From Nostoc sp. TCL240-02 (GTDB lineage Bacteria > Cyanobacteriota > Cyanobacteriia > Cyanobacteriales > Nostocaceae): a stretch of DNA of 64,000 nucleotides. The stretch's first letter is position 1. Each line of letters begins with the position of its first letter. The notes below the pieces were generated by a model, which saw only the letters and a list, made by a program, of their open reading frames with translations, did no database searches and had not been told where the DNA came from. Positions 17,419 to 27,144 of this stretch are shown piece after piece. The DNA is taken from contig NZ_CP040094.1 of assembly GCF_013343235.1 (NCBI RefSeq), forward strand, positions 2,418,501 to 2,482,500. Direction: 5' to 3'. The position numbers and the translations under genes are program-made.

Positions 17419-18960
17419 GTGAGCCGTCCTCAAAATAAAAAACAAATTACTTATAGGAGTAGCTGGTATCAAAGGTTAACAGCTACTGTTCTTCTGGGAA
17501 GTTTTTTGCAAACTACTATATCTATACCAGCGATCGCACAACAGACTAACAATCGGGGTGCGTCTTTGCCATTAATCAATCAAGCTACTTATACTTATAC
17601 AGACTCTGCTAATAATCAAAAATATGACGGAACTTCTAGTCAGCTTAATGTTAGTCCTAGCCCATTAGTCGATCCATTAGGGCGGATATTAGGTTGCGCT
17701 GGTACTATTTTGCCTGACTATACAGGTTTTTCAGTTGGCGTATATGAACCTAACTCTAGCGATCCAACTGGGACAGAACTAGGTAGCTTAGTTTCTTTGA
17801 CTCGAACAGAGTTACCCGATATTCCTAATAACAATGTTCCTGGCGGTAAGTCGCCAAATACCGAGAATAGTAACCCCTACTTCGTTACGAATAACCCTGC
17901 GGGTGTCTACAATTTCCTACTCGATCCGAATAAGGGTCAAACTGATCCAGGTAGAACTTATATTTTCGTAGTTAATCCACCACCAAATTCTATCTACAAG
18001 CAACGGCGGATCAAGATTGAAATCCTTGGTAGCACTGGCACACAAGGTAATAACATTGTGCGATATCTTGCTACTTCTTTAGATGGTCAACCAATTACTC
18101 TTACAGGTGAAACTAGGGTAGAGCAAACGGTTGTCTTAGTTCCGAATGCAGAAGTAGTAGGACTGGATTTATTAGCCTTTGAATTCAGTACAAATCTGTG
18201 CCAAGCCAATCAGTTGCAGATTGTCAAAACAGGCGATCGCGCTACCGCTGAACCTGGAGATACGGTAATCTACCGGATCTCGGTCAAAAATCTCGCTGAT
18301 GCTGGTTTAAATAACATATTTGTCACCGACAACTTACCTTTAGGATTCCAGTTTTTACCTAAATCTGTACGGGGTGAGTTAGATGGTCAAGCAATTACTA
18401 TCACCTCAGAACGCAATGGAAACACGGTGACATTCCGCACAGATACAACAATTCCTACGGGAAAAACTCTGAATATTGCTTACGCGGCTCAACTAACAGC
18501 CGATTCACTGCGTGGTAATGGTCTCAATAGTGCGATCGTGAATGCTCAACGAGCTGATAACCGTTTTAGCACCAAGGATGGTCCAGCAACGCACCAGTTA
18601 AAAATTCGTCCCGGAATCGTTTCTGATTGTGGCACGATTATCGGTCGCGTGTTTATTGATAAAAACTTTGACGGTGAACAACAACCTGGTGAGCCTGGAG
18701 TCCCCAATGCAGTGATTTTTCTGGAGGACGGAAACCGCATTACTACAGATCCGAATGGTTTGTTCTCCTTAGCTAATGCCTTACCAGGAAGTCATACAGG
18801 CGTACTAGACCTCAGCAGTGTACCAGGTTACACCCTTGCTCCCAACCAAAAATTCCGCGAACGGAATAGCCAATCTCGCCTAGTGCGTTTAGAACCTGGT
18901 GGCTTGGTACGTATGAATTTCGCTGTCACCCCCGCCTTCCAGGAGCCAGTCAAAAAATGA
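17419..18960 (+). CDS. Secreted protein with DUF11 and SdrD-B-like domains
   Basis: About 513 residues. The frame opens at ATG 17410, but AGAGGAGA (17403-17410) lies too close to that codon and at ideal distance from the GTG at 17419, so GTG is the probable start. An N-terminal signal peptide ends near P-A-I-A-Q-Q. The middle carries a DUF11 domain (I-V-K-T-G-D-R-A then E-P-G-D-T-V-I-Y-R-I-S-V-K-N, about residues 270-400). The C-terminus carries a prealbumin-like/SdrD-B domain (G-R-V-F-I-D-K-N-F-D-G-E-Q-Q-P-G-E-P-G-V-P). This is the usual linker-plus-stalk architecture of surface proteins. Its stop overlaps the next start as ATGA, implying translational coupling with the barrel protein. Confidence 0.78.
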   Translation: MSRPQNKKQITYRSSWYQRLTATVLLGSFLQTTISIPAIAQQTNNRGASLPLINQATYTYTDSANNQKYDGTSSQLNVSPSPLVDPLGRILGCAGTILPDYTGFSVGVYEPNSSDPTGTELGSLVSLTRTELPDIPNNNVPGGKSPNTENSNPYFVTNNPAGVYNFLLDPNKGQTDPGRTYIFVVNPPPNSIYKQRRIKIEILGSTGTQGNNIVRYLATSLDGQPITLTGETRVEQTVVLVPNAEVVGLDLLAFEFSTNLCQANQLQIVKTGDRATAEPGDTVIYRISVKNLADAGLNNIFVTDNLPLGFQFLPKSVRGELDGQAITITSERNGNTVTFRTDTTIPTGKTLNIAYAAQLTADSLRGNGLNSAIVNAQRADNRFSTKDGPATHQLKIRPGIVSDCGTIIGRVFIDKNFDGEQQPGEPGVPNAVIFLEDGNRITTDPNGLFSLANALPGSHTGVLDLSSVPGYTLAPNQKFRERNSQSRLVRLEPGGLVRMNFAVTPAFQEPVKK

Positions 18961-21900
18961 AACCCAGACTGCACCATACAACTATTTTCAACCTGAAGCT
19001 GATGGGGGTAATGCCGATAGCTCTGAGTCTTGTTTTGTATCCTGCCATAGTTAAGGCAGAATCTACAAATGAAAATCTTTTTTTAACCGATTTGCCTTCA
19101 CAAGCAGACAAGGGTGTCGGAGATCCTGAATTTTCAAGGGATCTAGAAAACCTCTCTCCTAAGACGGGAGAGGCTTTGAATTCTCCCCCGTCCTTACAAG
19201 AGAAGGAGGCTAGAGGTTTGGTTTTTCCAAATAATCTAAAAAACCAGGATGAGGATCAAGCGGATCGGAATAAAGTTGCTGAAAAAAGCATGGATTCAAG
19301 TTCTCTCCATCTTTTGGGAAGTTCTGACAAGCAATTTCTACCTCTTGAACTTCCTTCAACTAATACTTCAATTCCAGATGTTCAGCCAAGTGAAACGGAA
19401 ATACAAGTATTTCAACCAGCAACTTCTGTTGATTTGCCCAGAGGCTTAGACAAACTAGCAGTCATCAAGAATGAAGGACGCAAAGACACAAAAATAGAGC
19501 TTTCAACTTCTCCAACGGAAATACAAGTATTTCAACCAGCAACTTCTGTTCAATTGCCCAGAGGCTTACGCAAAATAGCTGGAGTAACTGAGGAAAATCA
19601 GAAAATTCCCCCCACTTCCCCCGTCTCCACAGGAATAAAATTCCTGATGCCAACGGCTAACAACATTGTGGATGTTCCTGCTACCACAGTGATTGTGCAA
19701 TTCCCTGTCGGAAGCACAGTAGAATTACGGTCTAATGGTGTATTAGTAGATCCTTCCTCAATTGGACGAACAGAAAGCGATGCCAATACTAATTTAGTAA
19801 AGCAGACATGGTATGGTGTCTCGTTAAAAGAAGGTAATAACACCATCTCTGCACAAGTAGTAGGAGGGACAGAACCCCCTGTAACGGTGCAAGTCGTAGT
19901 CCGGGGAGCGCCACAGAAACTAACCTTAGAAACTGTTGAGTCTCGTATCCCGGCGGATGGACGTTCTACAGCGACAATCAAGGGTCAACTGATCGATGCA
20001 AGTGGTAATCGCTCCAACCGTGATGCTGTTATCACTTTAGTACCTACTGCTGGGGAGTTTGTTGGAAAAGACTTCAAACCAGATCAACCCGGATTTCAAG
20101 TAGAGGCGAAAGCGGGGCAATTTACAGCTAGGTTGCGATCGCAGCTAAAAGCAGAAACTGTCACAATTCGCGCCATAGCTAATAATTTAGAAGCCTTTAC
20201 TCAACTACAATTTGAAACCTCACTGCGTCCGAGTTTGGTAACAGGTGTAATAGATTTACGTTTGGGTGCTAAAGGTACAGATTATTACGGTAGCTTCCGC
20301 GATTTTCTCCCGCCTGACAAAGATAACAGAACGCAATTAGATTTCCATTCCGCGATATTTGCCACTGGTGCGATCGGAGAATGGTTGTTTACAGGCGCAT
20401 ATAACAGTTCTCGTAATCTCAATGAAGATTGCAACTGTGATAATCGCCTGTTTAGAACTTACCAATCCAGCGAGCAAAATTATCCTGTCTATGGCGATAG
20501 CTCGAAAGTTGATGTTGTAGCTCCTTCCATTGACAGCGTATATCTGCGTCTTGAGCGTTCAACTGGTATCCCTGGAGTCGATCCTGATTATGCCATGTGG
20601 GGTGACTACAACACAGAAGAATTTGCTCGGCGATCGCAGCAATTTACTTCCATCACCCGACAACTCCACGGTTTTAAAGCTAATTACAACCTAGGAAACC
20701 TACAAATAACAGGTTTATATGGCAACCACTTAGAAGCATTCCAACGAGATACCATTGCTCCTGATGGTACTAGCGGTTATTACTTCCTCTCTCGCAGAAT
20801 ACTACAACCAGGTAGTGAAAATGTCTTTATTGAGTTAGAAGAACTCAATCGTCCTGGGACTGTACTAGAACGGAAACAGCTTAACCGTGGGCCAGACTAT
20901 GAAATCGACTACGATCGCGGTACTTTATTATTCCGCGAACCCATGCTTCGTACCGATATCGATCAAACCGGACAAGTATTGGTACGCCGGATTGTTGTTA
21001 GCTATCAATATGACAGCGAAGACTCTGATAGCAATATCTATGCTGGTCGTTTGCAATATAACCTTTCCCGCAAACTTAACCAGGAAAGTTGGATAGGAGC
21101 AACTTATGTCCAAGAAAGTCAGGGAGTACGTGACTTTCAACTCTATGGTGCAGATGCGCTAATTTCTTTGGGTAATCAAGGTAGGTTAATTGCAGAATAT
21201 GCCCATTCCACTAATGATTCTGATGTTGTAGGAAAGGTTAGTGGTGAAGCATACCGATTGGAAGCTGAGGGACAAATTACTAACGGGATTCAAGGTCGTG
21301 CCTATTATCGCTTTGCCGATACAGGTTTTGCTAATAATGCCACTATCAGCTTTGTCCCAGGACAAACCCGTTATGGAGCGCAGGTTACAGCTAAACTTAG
21401 TTCAACCACTAACGTCAGGGCGCAGTACGACCACGAAGACAATTTTGGCATTGCTCCCCAACCCTTAGATACCTTTGAAGAACTGTTTGCACCCCGTTAT
21501 GAGTCGATACCTGGTAGTAAGGTTGATAATTCCTTAACGACGATTTCCGCCGGCATTCAACAACGTTTGGGTAGCGCCATTATTGATTTGGATTGGATTC
21601 ATCGCCATCGGGAAGACCGCATTCCCGACAGTGCCCTCAGTGGTACTTCCGATCAATTGCGATCGCGTTTTACAGTTCCTATTGCTAAAAATCTGACTTT
21701 TCAAGCCCAAAATGAAATCAGTTTATCTTCCCAAAAAGATAGTGTTTACCCAGACCGTACCATCTTCGGGCTGAATTGGGCAGCAATTCCTGGTGTCAAT
21801 ATCAGTCTGGCGCAACAGTTTTACACTAGTGGTCAATATTCGGGTAATTCCATCACCAGCTTGAGTGTCAATGGTGAACACAAACTCGGATCGGATACTA

Positions 21901-22946
21901 CCTTGACTGGTCGTTACTCAATTTTGGGTGGTGCAAATGAAATGACTACCCAAGGGGCGATTGGTCTAAATAACCGTTGGACTATTGCTTCGGGATTGCG
22001 GCTGAATGTTGCTTACGAACACGTATTTGGTAACTTCTTCGGACGGACTGCGGCAGGTCAACAATATGCTCAACCCTTCGCCTTTGGTCAGTCAGCATCT
22101 GCGATCGGATTTGATGGTGGCGATAGCTACAGCGTGGGGCTGGAATACAGCGATAATCCCCAGTTTCAAGCCAGTGCCCGTTACGAACATCGTTCTTCTT
22201 CTGGTGGTAGTAATACAGTAATTACCGCAGGTGCTGCGGGTAAAATTTCTCCGGCTCTCACAGCGTTGGTACGTTATCAACAAGCTGGTTCATCCAATCA
22301 AAAGCTTTCGGGATTGGGGGATACAGCTACTTTAAAGTTGGGACTAGCTTATCGCGATCCCAATAGCGATAAATTTAATGCCTTATTGCGTTATGAATAT
22401 CGCAAAAATCCATCAACTATCCCTGACACCATCCTCTTAGGTAGTGGTACGGGTTCCGAAGACCATACTTTTGCTTTAGAAGCTATTTATGCTCCTAATT
22501 GGCAATGGGAATTTTATGGTAAGTATGCTTTGCGTAACAGCACTTCTTACATAGCCAGCGATTTAGCTGGTACTAGCACAGTAAATTTGGGGCAATTACG
22601 CGCTACTTATCGTTTGGGATATAGCTGGGATTTGGTGGGTGAGGCTCGTGTAATTAGTCAGTCTAGCTACAGCGAAACAGGCTTTGTTCTAGAAACAGGC
22701 TATTACCTCACGCCTAACCTACGTGTTTCTGCTGGATATGTGTTTGGTAAAGTTGACGACCGAGATTTCTCAGGAACACGTTCCGCAGGCGGCGCATATT
22801 TGGGTGTCAGCGTCAAACTCAACGAATTATTTGATGGCTTTGGACAGCAAAAACCAGTGCCACGTCAGCCACAAGAATCTGCAATGAAAACTTTGGTAGG
22901 TAAGCTCAAAGCTGCAACGAGTGGGATGCAAAAGCGTGAAATATAA
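18957..22946 (+). CDS. Predicted outer-membrane beta-barrel protein with Ig-like domain
   Basis: A 1329-residue exported protein. A signal peptide ends near I-V-K-A-E-S (about residue 35). Residues 36-225 are low-complexity and contain repeat-derived sequence. An invasin/Big-like beta domain follows (about 310-415; the run S-R-I-P-A-D-G-R-S-T-A-T-I-K-G-Q is typical). From about residue 425 the protein is a long series of alternating, aromatic-ended strands, several of porin or TonB-receptor type, ending at V-S-V-K-L-N-E-L-F-D-G-F and a 35-residue polar tail. Its ATG overlaps the upstream stop as ATGA. It may anchor or export the co-encoded DUF11 proteins; this is inference. Paralogy to known barrel families was not tested. 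Confidence 0.7.
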   Translation: MKPRLHHTTIFNLKLMGVMPIALSLVLYPAIVKAESTNENLFLTDLPSQADKGVGDPEFSRDLENLSPKTGEALNSPPSLQEKEARGLVFPNNLKNQDEDQADRNKVAEKSMDSSSLHLLGSSDKQFLPLELPSTNTSIPDVQPSETEIQVFQPATSVDLPRGLDKLAVIKNEGRKDTKIELSTSPTEIQVFQPATSVQLPRGLRKIAGVTEENQKIPPTSPVSTGIKFLMPTANNIVDVPATTVIVQFPVGSTVELRSNGVLVDPSSIGRTESDANTNLVKQTWYGVSLKEGNNTISAQVVGGTEPPVTVQVVVRGAPQKLTLETVESRIPADGRSTATIKGQLIDASGNRSNRDAVITLVPTAGEFVGKDFKPDQPGFQVEAKAGQFTARLRSQLKAETVTIRAIANNLEAFTQLQFETSLRPSLVTGVIDLRLGAKGTDYYGSFRDFLPPDKDNRTQLDFHSAIFATGAIGEWLFTGAYNSSRNLNEDCNCDNRLFRTYQSSEQNYPVYGDSSKVDVVAPSIDSVYLRLERSTGIPGVDPDYAMWGDYNTEEFARRSQQFTSITRQLHGFKANYNLGNLQITGLYGNHLEAFQRDTIAPDGTSGYYFLSRRILQPGSENVFIELEELNRPGTVLERKQLNRGPDYEIDYDRGTLLFREPMLRTDIDQTGQVLVRRIVVSYQYDSEDSDSNIYAGRLQYNLSRKLNQESWIGATYVQESQGVRDFQLYGADALISLGNQGRLIAEYAHSTNDSDVVGKVSGEAYRLEAEGQITNGIQGRAYYRFADTGFANNATISFVPGQTRYGAQVTAKLSSTTNVRAQYDHEDNFGIAPQPLDTFEELFAPRYESIPGSKVDNSLTTISAGIQQRLGSAIIDLDWIHRHREDRIPDSALSGTSDQLRSRFTVPIAKNLTFQAQNEISLSSQKDSVYPDRTIFGLNWAAIPGVNISLAQQFYTSGQYSGNSITSLSVNGEHKLGSDTTLTGRYSILGGANEMTTQGAIGLNNRWTIASGLRLNVAYEHVFGNFFGRTAAGQQYAQPFAFGQSASAIGFDGGDSYSVGLEYSDNPQFQASARYEHRSSSGGSNTVITAGAAGKISPALTALVRYQQAGSSNQKLSGLGDTATLKLGLAYRDPNSDKFNALLRYEYRKNPSTIPDTILLGSGTGSEDHTFALEAIYAPNWQWEFYGKYALRNSTSYIASDLAGTSTVNLGQLRATYRLGYSWDLVGEARVISQSSYSETGFVLETGYYLTPNLRVSAGYVFGKVDDRDFSGTRSAGGAYLGVSVKLNELFDGFGQQKPVPRQPQESAMKTLVGKLKAATSGMQKREI
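19149..19224 (+). repeat. Intergenic-type repeat carried in frame inside the barrel gene
   Basis: CCTCTCTCCTAAGACGGGAG followed by AGGCTTTGAATTCTCCCCC and AGGAGGCTAGAGGTTTGG has the form of a palindromic repeat family that normally lies between genes in Nostocales. Here it is translated as part of the N-terminal linker (about residues 65-90) without breaking the frame. Confidence 0.6.
19395..19568 (+). repeat. Direct duplication of a 54-bp segment, 120-bp period
   Basis: 19395-19448 and 19515-19568 are nearly identical and encode T-E-I-Q-V-F-Q-P-A-T-S-V-(D/Q)-L-P-R-G-L twice, 40 residues apart, in the linker after the signal peptide of the barrel protein. The conserved motif in an otherwise variable linker may be a docking peptide. 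Confidence 0.85.
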
Positions 22947-23119
22947 AACAACTATTTAATAAAAACAATGCCACTATAAATCTGAATACAAATGGTAGAT
23001 TATTTACGATTTTGGGAAAGCTAAATACTGATGATTTGTTTGAGGTGAATCAGCCCTCATTGATGATTATGGTTAGACTAATCAACATCTTTTAAAGGTT
23101 ATTTTATGGTGATTTACTA

Positions 23120-25528
23120 ATGAAGAATTTATGGCAAAATATTAATATTTTTAGCTGGGGACTTTTCGGTGCGACATTAGTACTTCAACCCACAGTAGCA
23201 CAAGCTCAATATATCCAGCGATCGTTCTTAAATCCCGGCTTTGAGTCACCTAGCTTTGGTTCTGCTGGTCAACAATGTTACGTTCAAGTAGATCAAAGCC
23301 TTGTTCCTGGTTGGAGTACAACTCATGGGTCAGTAAAAGCAGGAACAGGTAACTGTACTGGTTATACATCTCCAGGATCAGTACCGCTCATTGAGATTTG
23401 GACTTCAGGATTTTTGGGTGCCAGCACAGGAACCAATGCAGGGAATCAATTTGCTGAATTAAATGCAGAGCAAAATTCTGAGTTGTATCAAAATATATGC
23501 TTAATTAAGGATGAAACAATCACATTCTCTCTTTTACACCGTGGGCGCTCAAGTGCAACTGTTGCTGATGTGGCCAATTTTTTAATTGGAACAAATACTA
23601 TTTTTGGCACATTCTCAACAACTAGCAATGGAACAGTTACGGCACAACCAGTAGCACAAAATGGTGCAACTATTCCTACTGTAACTAACAATAATGCCGG
23701 AAATGGCTGGGTAAGATACACCGGTACAGTGCCTTACACTGGTGCTTCTAGTAATCAACCTGTAGGATTTGCGGCTGTTTCTACGGCGGGTGGGAACAAT
23801 ACTGTAGGTAACTTTCTTGATGAGGTGCAATTTGCCGGTTTACCGGTGGTTGAGTTTACAGCTAGTTCTGGTGGTGCAGCAGAATCGGAAACTAACCCTA
23901 CTACCAACCCCCCCAAACTTAGGATTGTTGGTTTAGTTCCAACTGGGGGCATCAGTGTTCCGATTTCTGTCTCTGGTACAGCCGTTTTGGGTACAGACTA
24001 TACTACGACATCAGGCACATCTACTTTTAATATCACTATCCCAGAGGGCAACTACGATGGTACTGATGTCACTCATAGTGTCATTACCATTCCTTTTACT
24101 GTTATTAACAATAACGTTCCTCAAGGTGTGAGGACAATTGTATTTACCATACAACCTTCATCTAGTTTTTTCGCCAGTTCAACAACGACTTGTGGCGATT
24201 CTCCAACAGTCATTTCCAATTACACAATCTATGATGATGATTTCCTTAGCGGTAAGGTTTGGGATGATGCCGATAATAGCGCTAACAATACTTTTACTAA
24301 TATCAATACTGGCTCGGAAACTGGCACTAATGCAGGTGGGTTATTAAATGCTATTCTCGTGGATTCTAATAATAAAGTATTAAAAACAATACCTGTTGCA
24401 GCAGATGGTACTTACACTTTTCTTGATGTTCCTCTCAATCAAAGTAACGTTAAAATTATTTTAAGTACAACTGCTGGTACAGTAGGTAATACTGCCCCTA
24501 CAGCATCGCTCCCTCCTAACTGGGTCAATACTAGTCCACTTACGACGGCCACATTTAATACTGGTACAAACATCTCTAGTAAAGACTTTGGAATTGAGCA
24601 GTTGCCCGACACTAACAATGTCACCGGATCTACAACAACAAATCCAGGGGGAACCAATACTGTACAAGTTCCAACACTATCTGGTACTGACCCGGAAGAT
24701 GGAAACCTTGGTTCTGGTAACAGTTTTAAGATTGTTAGTCTGCCAACTAATGGGACACTGTACTACAACGGTGTAGCTGTGACAGCAAACCAAGTTATTA
24801 CTAATTATGATCCAACCAAACTAACAGTAGATCCGAATATAGATGGCGCTACAACTATTACTTTTACTGTAGCCGCAATAGACAAAGCAGCGAAGGAAGA
24901 TCCCACACCTGCTACGATAACTATGCCACTAACTGCGTCATCAGCTGGCAAACCTCAGTTAATTTTAGTGAAACGCATCACCCGGATTAACAGCCAGAAT
25001 TTAACTAACATTGTAGATGGTCGCAGCGACGTTTCTCCTAATGCTGCCAACTACGTAGCATCTCCTCGTGACACTGATGATGATAGTACTAACACATGGC
25101 CCACTAATTACTTGCGCGGATTGATTAATGCTGGTTTAGTCAAACCAGGAGATGAGTTAGAGTACACTATTTACTTCCTCTCCAATGGTTTGGGTAATGC
25201 AACTAGTGTCCAAATCTGTGATTTAGTTCCTGTCAGTAGTACTTTTATTCCCACTGCCTTTAATGGTTTGACTCCTAATGATGGTGGTTTATCAGGAGCA
25301 GATCAAGGTATTGCTCTTGCGCTTGGTTCTAGCACTCCTACGGTTTATTTGACTAATGCCCAAGATGGCGATCGCGGACGCTTTTATTCTGCTAACGAGA
25401 CAGTCCCATCATACTGCGGTGCTAACATCAATGGGGCGGTGGTGGTGAATATTACGCGAAGTCCAGATTTACCCAATCTAGTCAAAGATTTTTATGGTTT
25501 TATCCGCTTCCGCGCTAAGGTGAAGTAG
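23120..25528 (+). CDS. Secreted multidomain protein with Calx-beta and DUF11-type regions
   Basis: An 802-residue exported protein; residues 1-30 form a signal peptide (hydrophobic core, A-Q-A-Q cleavage). The first 230 residues look like a DUF642/lectin-type galactose-binding jelly roll (N-P-G-F-E-S-P then V-P-G-W-S-T-T). Next is a Calx-beta-like segment (about 255-370), then an SdrD-B-like segment (S-G-K-V-W-D-D-A-D-N) and a cadherin/Ig-like segment. The last 190 residues, from P-Q-L-I-L-V-K-R-I-T-R-I, resemble the C-terminal part of cyanobacterial DUF11 proteins (P-G-D-E-L-E-Y-T-I-Y-F-L). It follows the barrel gene by 173 bases and ends the envelope cluster. Role unknown; carbohydrate binding or cell-cell contact are possibilities. 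Confidence 0.72.
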   Translation: MKNLWQNINIFSWGLFGATLVLQPTVAQAQYIQRSFLNPGFESPSFGSAGQQCYVQVDQSLVPGWSTTHGSVKAGTGNCTGYTSPGSVPLIEIWTSGFLGASTGTNAGNQFAELNAEQNSELYQNICLIKDETITFSLLHRGRSSATVADVANFLIGTNTIFGTFSTTSNGTVTAQPVAQNGATIPTVTNNNAGNGWVRYTGTVPYTGASSNQPVGFAAVSTAGGNNTVGNFLDEVQFAGLPVVEFTASSGGAAESETNPTTNPPKLRIVGLVPTGGISVPISVSGTAVLGTDYTTTSGTSTFNITIPEGNYDGTDVTHSVITIPFTVINNNVPQGVRTIVFTIQPSSSFFASSTTTCGDSPTVISNYTIYDDDFLSGKVWDDADNSANNTFTNINTGSETGTNAGGLLNAILVDSNNKVLKTIPVAADGTYTFLDVPLNQSNVKIILSTTAGTVGNTAPTASLPPNWVNTSPLTTATFNTGTNISSKDFGIEQLPDTNNVTGSTTTNPGGTNTVQVPTLSGTDPEDGNLGSGNSFKIVSLPTNGTLYYNGVAVTANQVITNYDPTKLTVDPNIDGATTITFTVAAIDKAAKEDPTPATITMPLTASSAGKPQLILVKRITRINSQNLTNIVDGRSDVSPNAANYVASPRDTDDDSTNTWPTNYLRGLINAGLVKPGDELEYTIYFLSNGLGNATSVQICDLVPVSSTFIPTAFNGLTPNDGGLSGADQGIALALGSSTPTVYLTNAQDGDRGRFYSANETVPSYCGANINGAVVVNITRSPDLPNLVKDFYGFIRFRAKVK

Positions 25529-25531
25529 CTT

Positions 25532-25580
25532 TGAGGAAGAAAGGTTAAATATGAGGTTCCTTTTCCACCTTAACCTTTTC
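25532..25580 (+). terminator. Hairpin after the surface-protein cluster
   Basis: AAAGGTTAA (25540-25548) pairs with TTAACCTTT (25570-25578), with GAGG/CCTC-like pairing extending outward on both sides. It starts right after the stop codon of the last envelope gene and is the best terminator candidate for the cluster. Confidence 0.55.
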
Positions 25581-25594
25581 CCTCTTGTTTATCA

Positions 25595-25755
25595 GAAAGT
25601 TGGGTTTAAAACCCCGTGCTTCACGCAATGCTTTAAAGTAATGAGTAATGAGTGGATGAAAAATGGGTATTTACTCATTACTCATTACTTATTACTTATT
25701 ACTTATTACTCATTACTCCAGAATCACCGTGCGTTCACGGCGGTGAGGATGTCAA
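25595..25755. mobile_element. IS200/IS605-type right-end remnant interrupted by a heptamer repeat
   Basis: AAGTTGGGTTTAAAACCCCG plus TGCTTCACG (25597-25625) and the hairpin CACCGTG...CACGGCGGTG followed by AGGATGTCAA (25726-25755) are typical of the right ends of cyanobacterial IS200/IS605 elements and their MITE derivatives. Between them lie an inverted heptamer array: TGAGTAA-type units (25638-25652) facing seven TTACTCA/TTACTTA units (25671-25719). No transposase frame remains. Confidence 0.55.
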
Positions 25756-27116
25756 ACTGGTATGGCTTGTCTCACTTCAACTGGTTCACCCGTCAAGCTA
25801 AAAGGGCGAACTTCGGTAATTTTTACCTTCACTAACTGCCCTTTCAATTCTTTGATGTCACCACTGAAGAATGTCAGACGATTACCATCAGTGCGTCCCA
25901 TCACCTGGGTTTGATCTTTAGGATTTTGGTCTTCTACTAAAACTTCTTCAATGCGTCCAAAGTAACGTTGTGATCGCTCTGCTACTTTCAAGTTTCCTAA
26001 ATGATTGAGCCGTTGGAGGCGATCGCTTTTAATTTCTTCACTTAGTTGATTGTCCCACAATGCGGCAGGTGTCCCTGGACGCGGCGAATATGCTGCTGTA
26101 TTCAACATATCAAAGCCAATATCTTCCACCAGTTTCAAGGTATTTTCAAACTGTGCTTCTGTCTCCCCAGGAAAACCGACAATTGCATCAGCACTAATGG
26201 AAGCATCTGGCATATACCGCCGAATGGTATCGATGATCCGGCGATATTTTTCATGGGTATAACCCCGCGCCATCGCCTTTAAAAGTTCATTATCCCCAGA
26301 TTGAAAGGGAATGTGGAAGTGTTTGCAGACTTTGGGCAACTCAGCACAAGCCTTAATTAATCTTTCGGTAAAATAACGGGGATGGCTAGTAGCAAATCTT
26401 AACCTTTCAATCCCCGGCACATCATGGACGTAATAAAGTAAATCTGTGAAGTTGTGCAGATGCCGACCTTCTGCTGTTGTTCCTGGCAAATCTCTACCGT
26501 AAGCGTCAATATTTTGACCGAGTAGAGTAATTTCTTTGTAACCTTGCCGTCCTAATTCTTCCATTTCAGCCCGGATAGCTGACGGTGTGCGCGATTGTTC
26601 AATACCTCGCACATTAGGAACCACGCAATAGGTGCAGCGTTCGTTACAGCCGTAAATTACATTTACCCAAGCTGTGACTTTACTATCCCGTCGCGGCTGG
26701 GTGATATCTTCAATAATATGAACCGACTCGGTTGCGACAACTTGATTGCCGTCAAACACCGACTCCAGCAAATCTTTGAGGCGATTGGCGTGTTGTGGCC
26801 CCATTACCAAGTCTAATTCTGGGACTCGTCGCAATAGCGCTTCACCTTCTTGCTGGGCAACACAACCAGCAACGATGAGAGTTAAATCTGGCTGCTCATG
26901 TTTACGCTTCGCCTGTCTGCCAAGGTAGGAATATACCTTTTGCTCGGCATTATCCCGAATTGTGCAGGTATTGTAGAGAATTACATCTGCATTATTCGGA
27001 TCTTCTGACCATTCAAAGCCCATGTCTTCCAAAACGCCAGCCATGCGCTCTGAGTCAGCTTTATTCATCTGACAACCGAAGGTAGTGATGTGGTAGTGGC
27101 GTTTAGAAGTGGTCAT
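25752..27116 (-). CDS. miaB: tRNA-2-methylthio-N6-dimethylallyladenosine synthase
   Basis: A 454-residue methylthiotransferase. The N-terminal UPF0004 domain has the three cluster cysteines in F-G-C-Q-M-N, N-T-C-T-I-R and A-G-C-V-A-Q; the radical SAM core has C-N-E-R-C-T-Y-C near residue 157, and a TRAM domain closes the protein. MiaB adds the 2-methylthio group to i6A37 of tRNAs reading UNN codons. The E-Q-S-R-T-P motif after the SAM cysteines and normal length support MiaB over RimO or MtaB. The stop codon (25752-25754) lies inside the TCAA end of the IS605-like remnant, so the last residues may be set by that junction. A Uma2-type gene lies 28 bases upstream on the same strand. Confidence 0.94.
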   Translation of the reverse strand: MTTSKRHYHITTFGCQMNKADSERMAGVLEDMGFEWSEDPNNADVILYNTCTIRDNAEQKVYSYLGRQAKRKHEQPDLTLIVAGCVAQQEGEALLRRVPELDLVMGPQHANRLKDLLESVFDGNQVVATESVHIIEDITQPRRDSKVTAWVNVIYGCNERCTYCVVPNVRGIEQSRTPSAIRAEMEELGRQGYKEITLLGQNIDAYGRDLPGTTAEGRHLHNFTDLLYYVHDVPGIERLRFATSHPRYFTERLIKACAELPKVCKHFHIPFQSGDNELLKAMARGYTHEKYRRIIDTIRRYMPDASISADAIVGFPGETEAQFENTLKLVEDIGFDMLNTAAYSPRPGTPAALWDNQLSEEIKSDRLQRLNHLGNLKVAERSQRYFGRIEEVLVEDQNPKDQTQVMGRTDGNRLTFFSGDIKELKGQLVKVKITEVRPFSLTGEPVEVRQAIPV

Positions 27117-27144
27117 GTTGCTTAGTTAACCAGTTAGAGTGAGG

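Noticed and set aside
25671..25719. Possible CRISPR or telomere-like array
   Set aside because: These are 7-bp contiguous units typical of cyanobacterial short tandemly repeated repeats.
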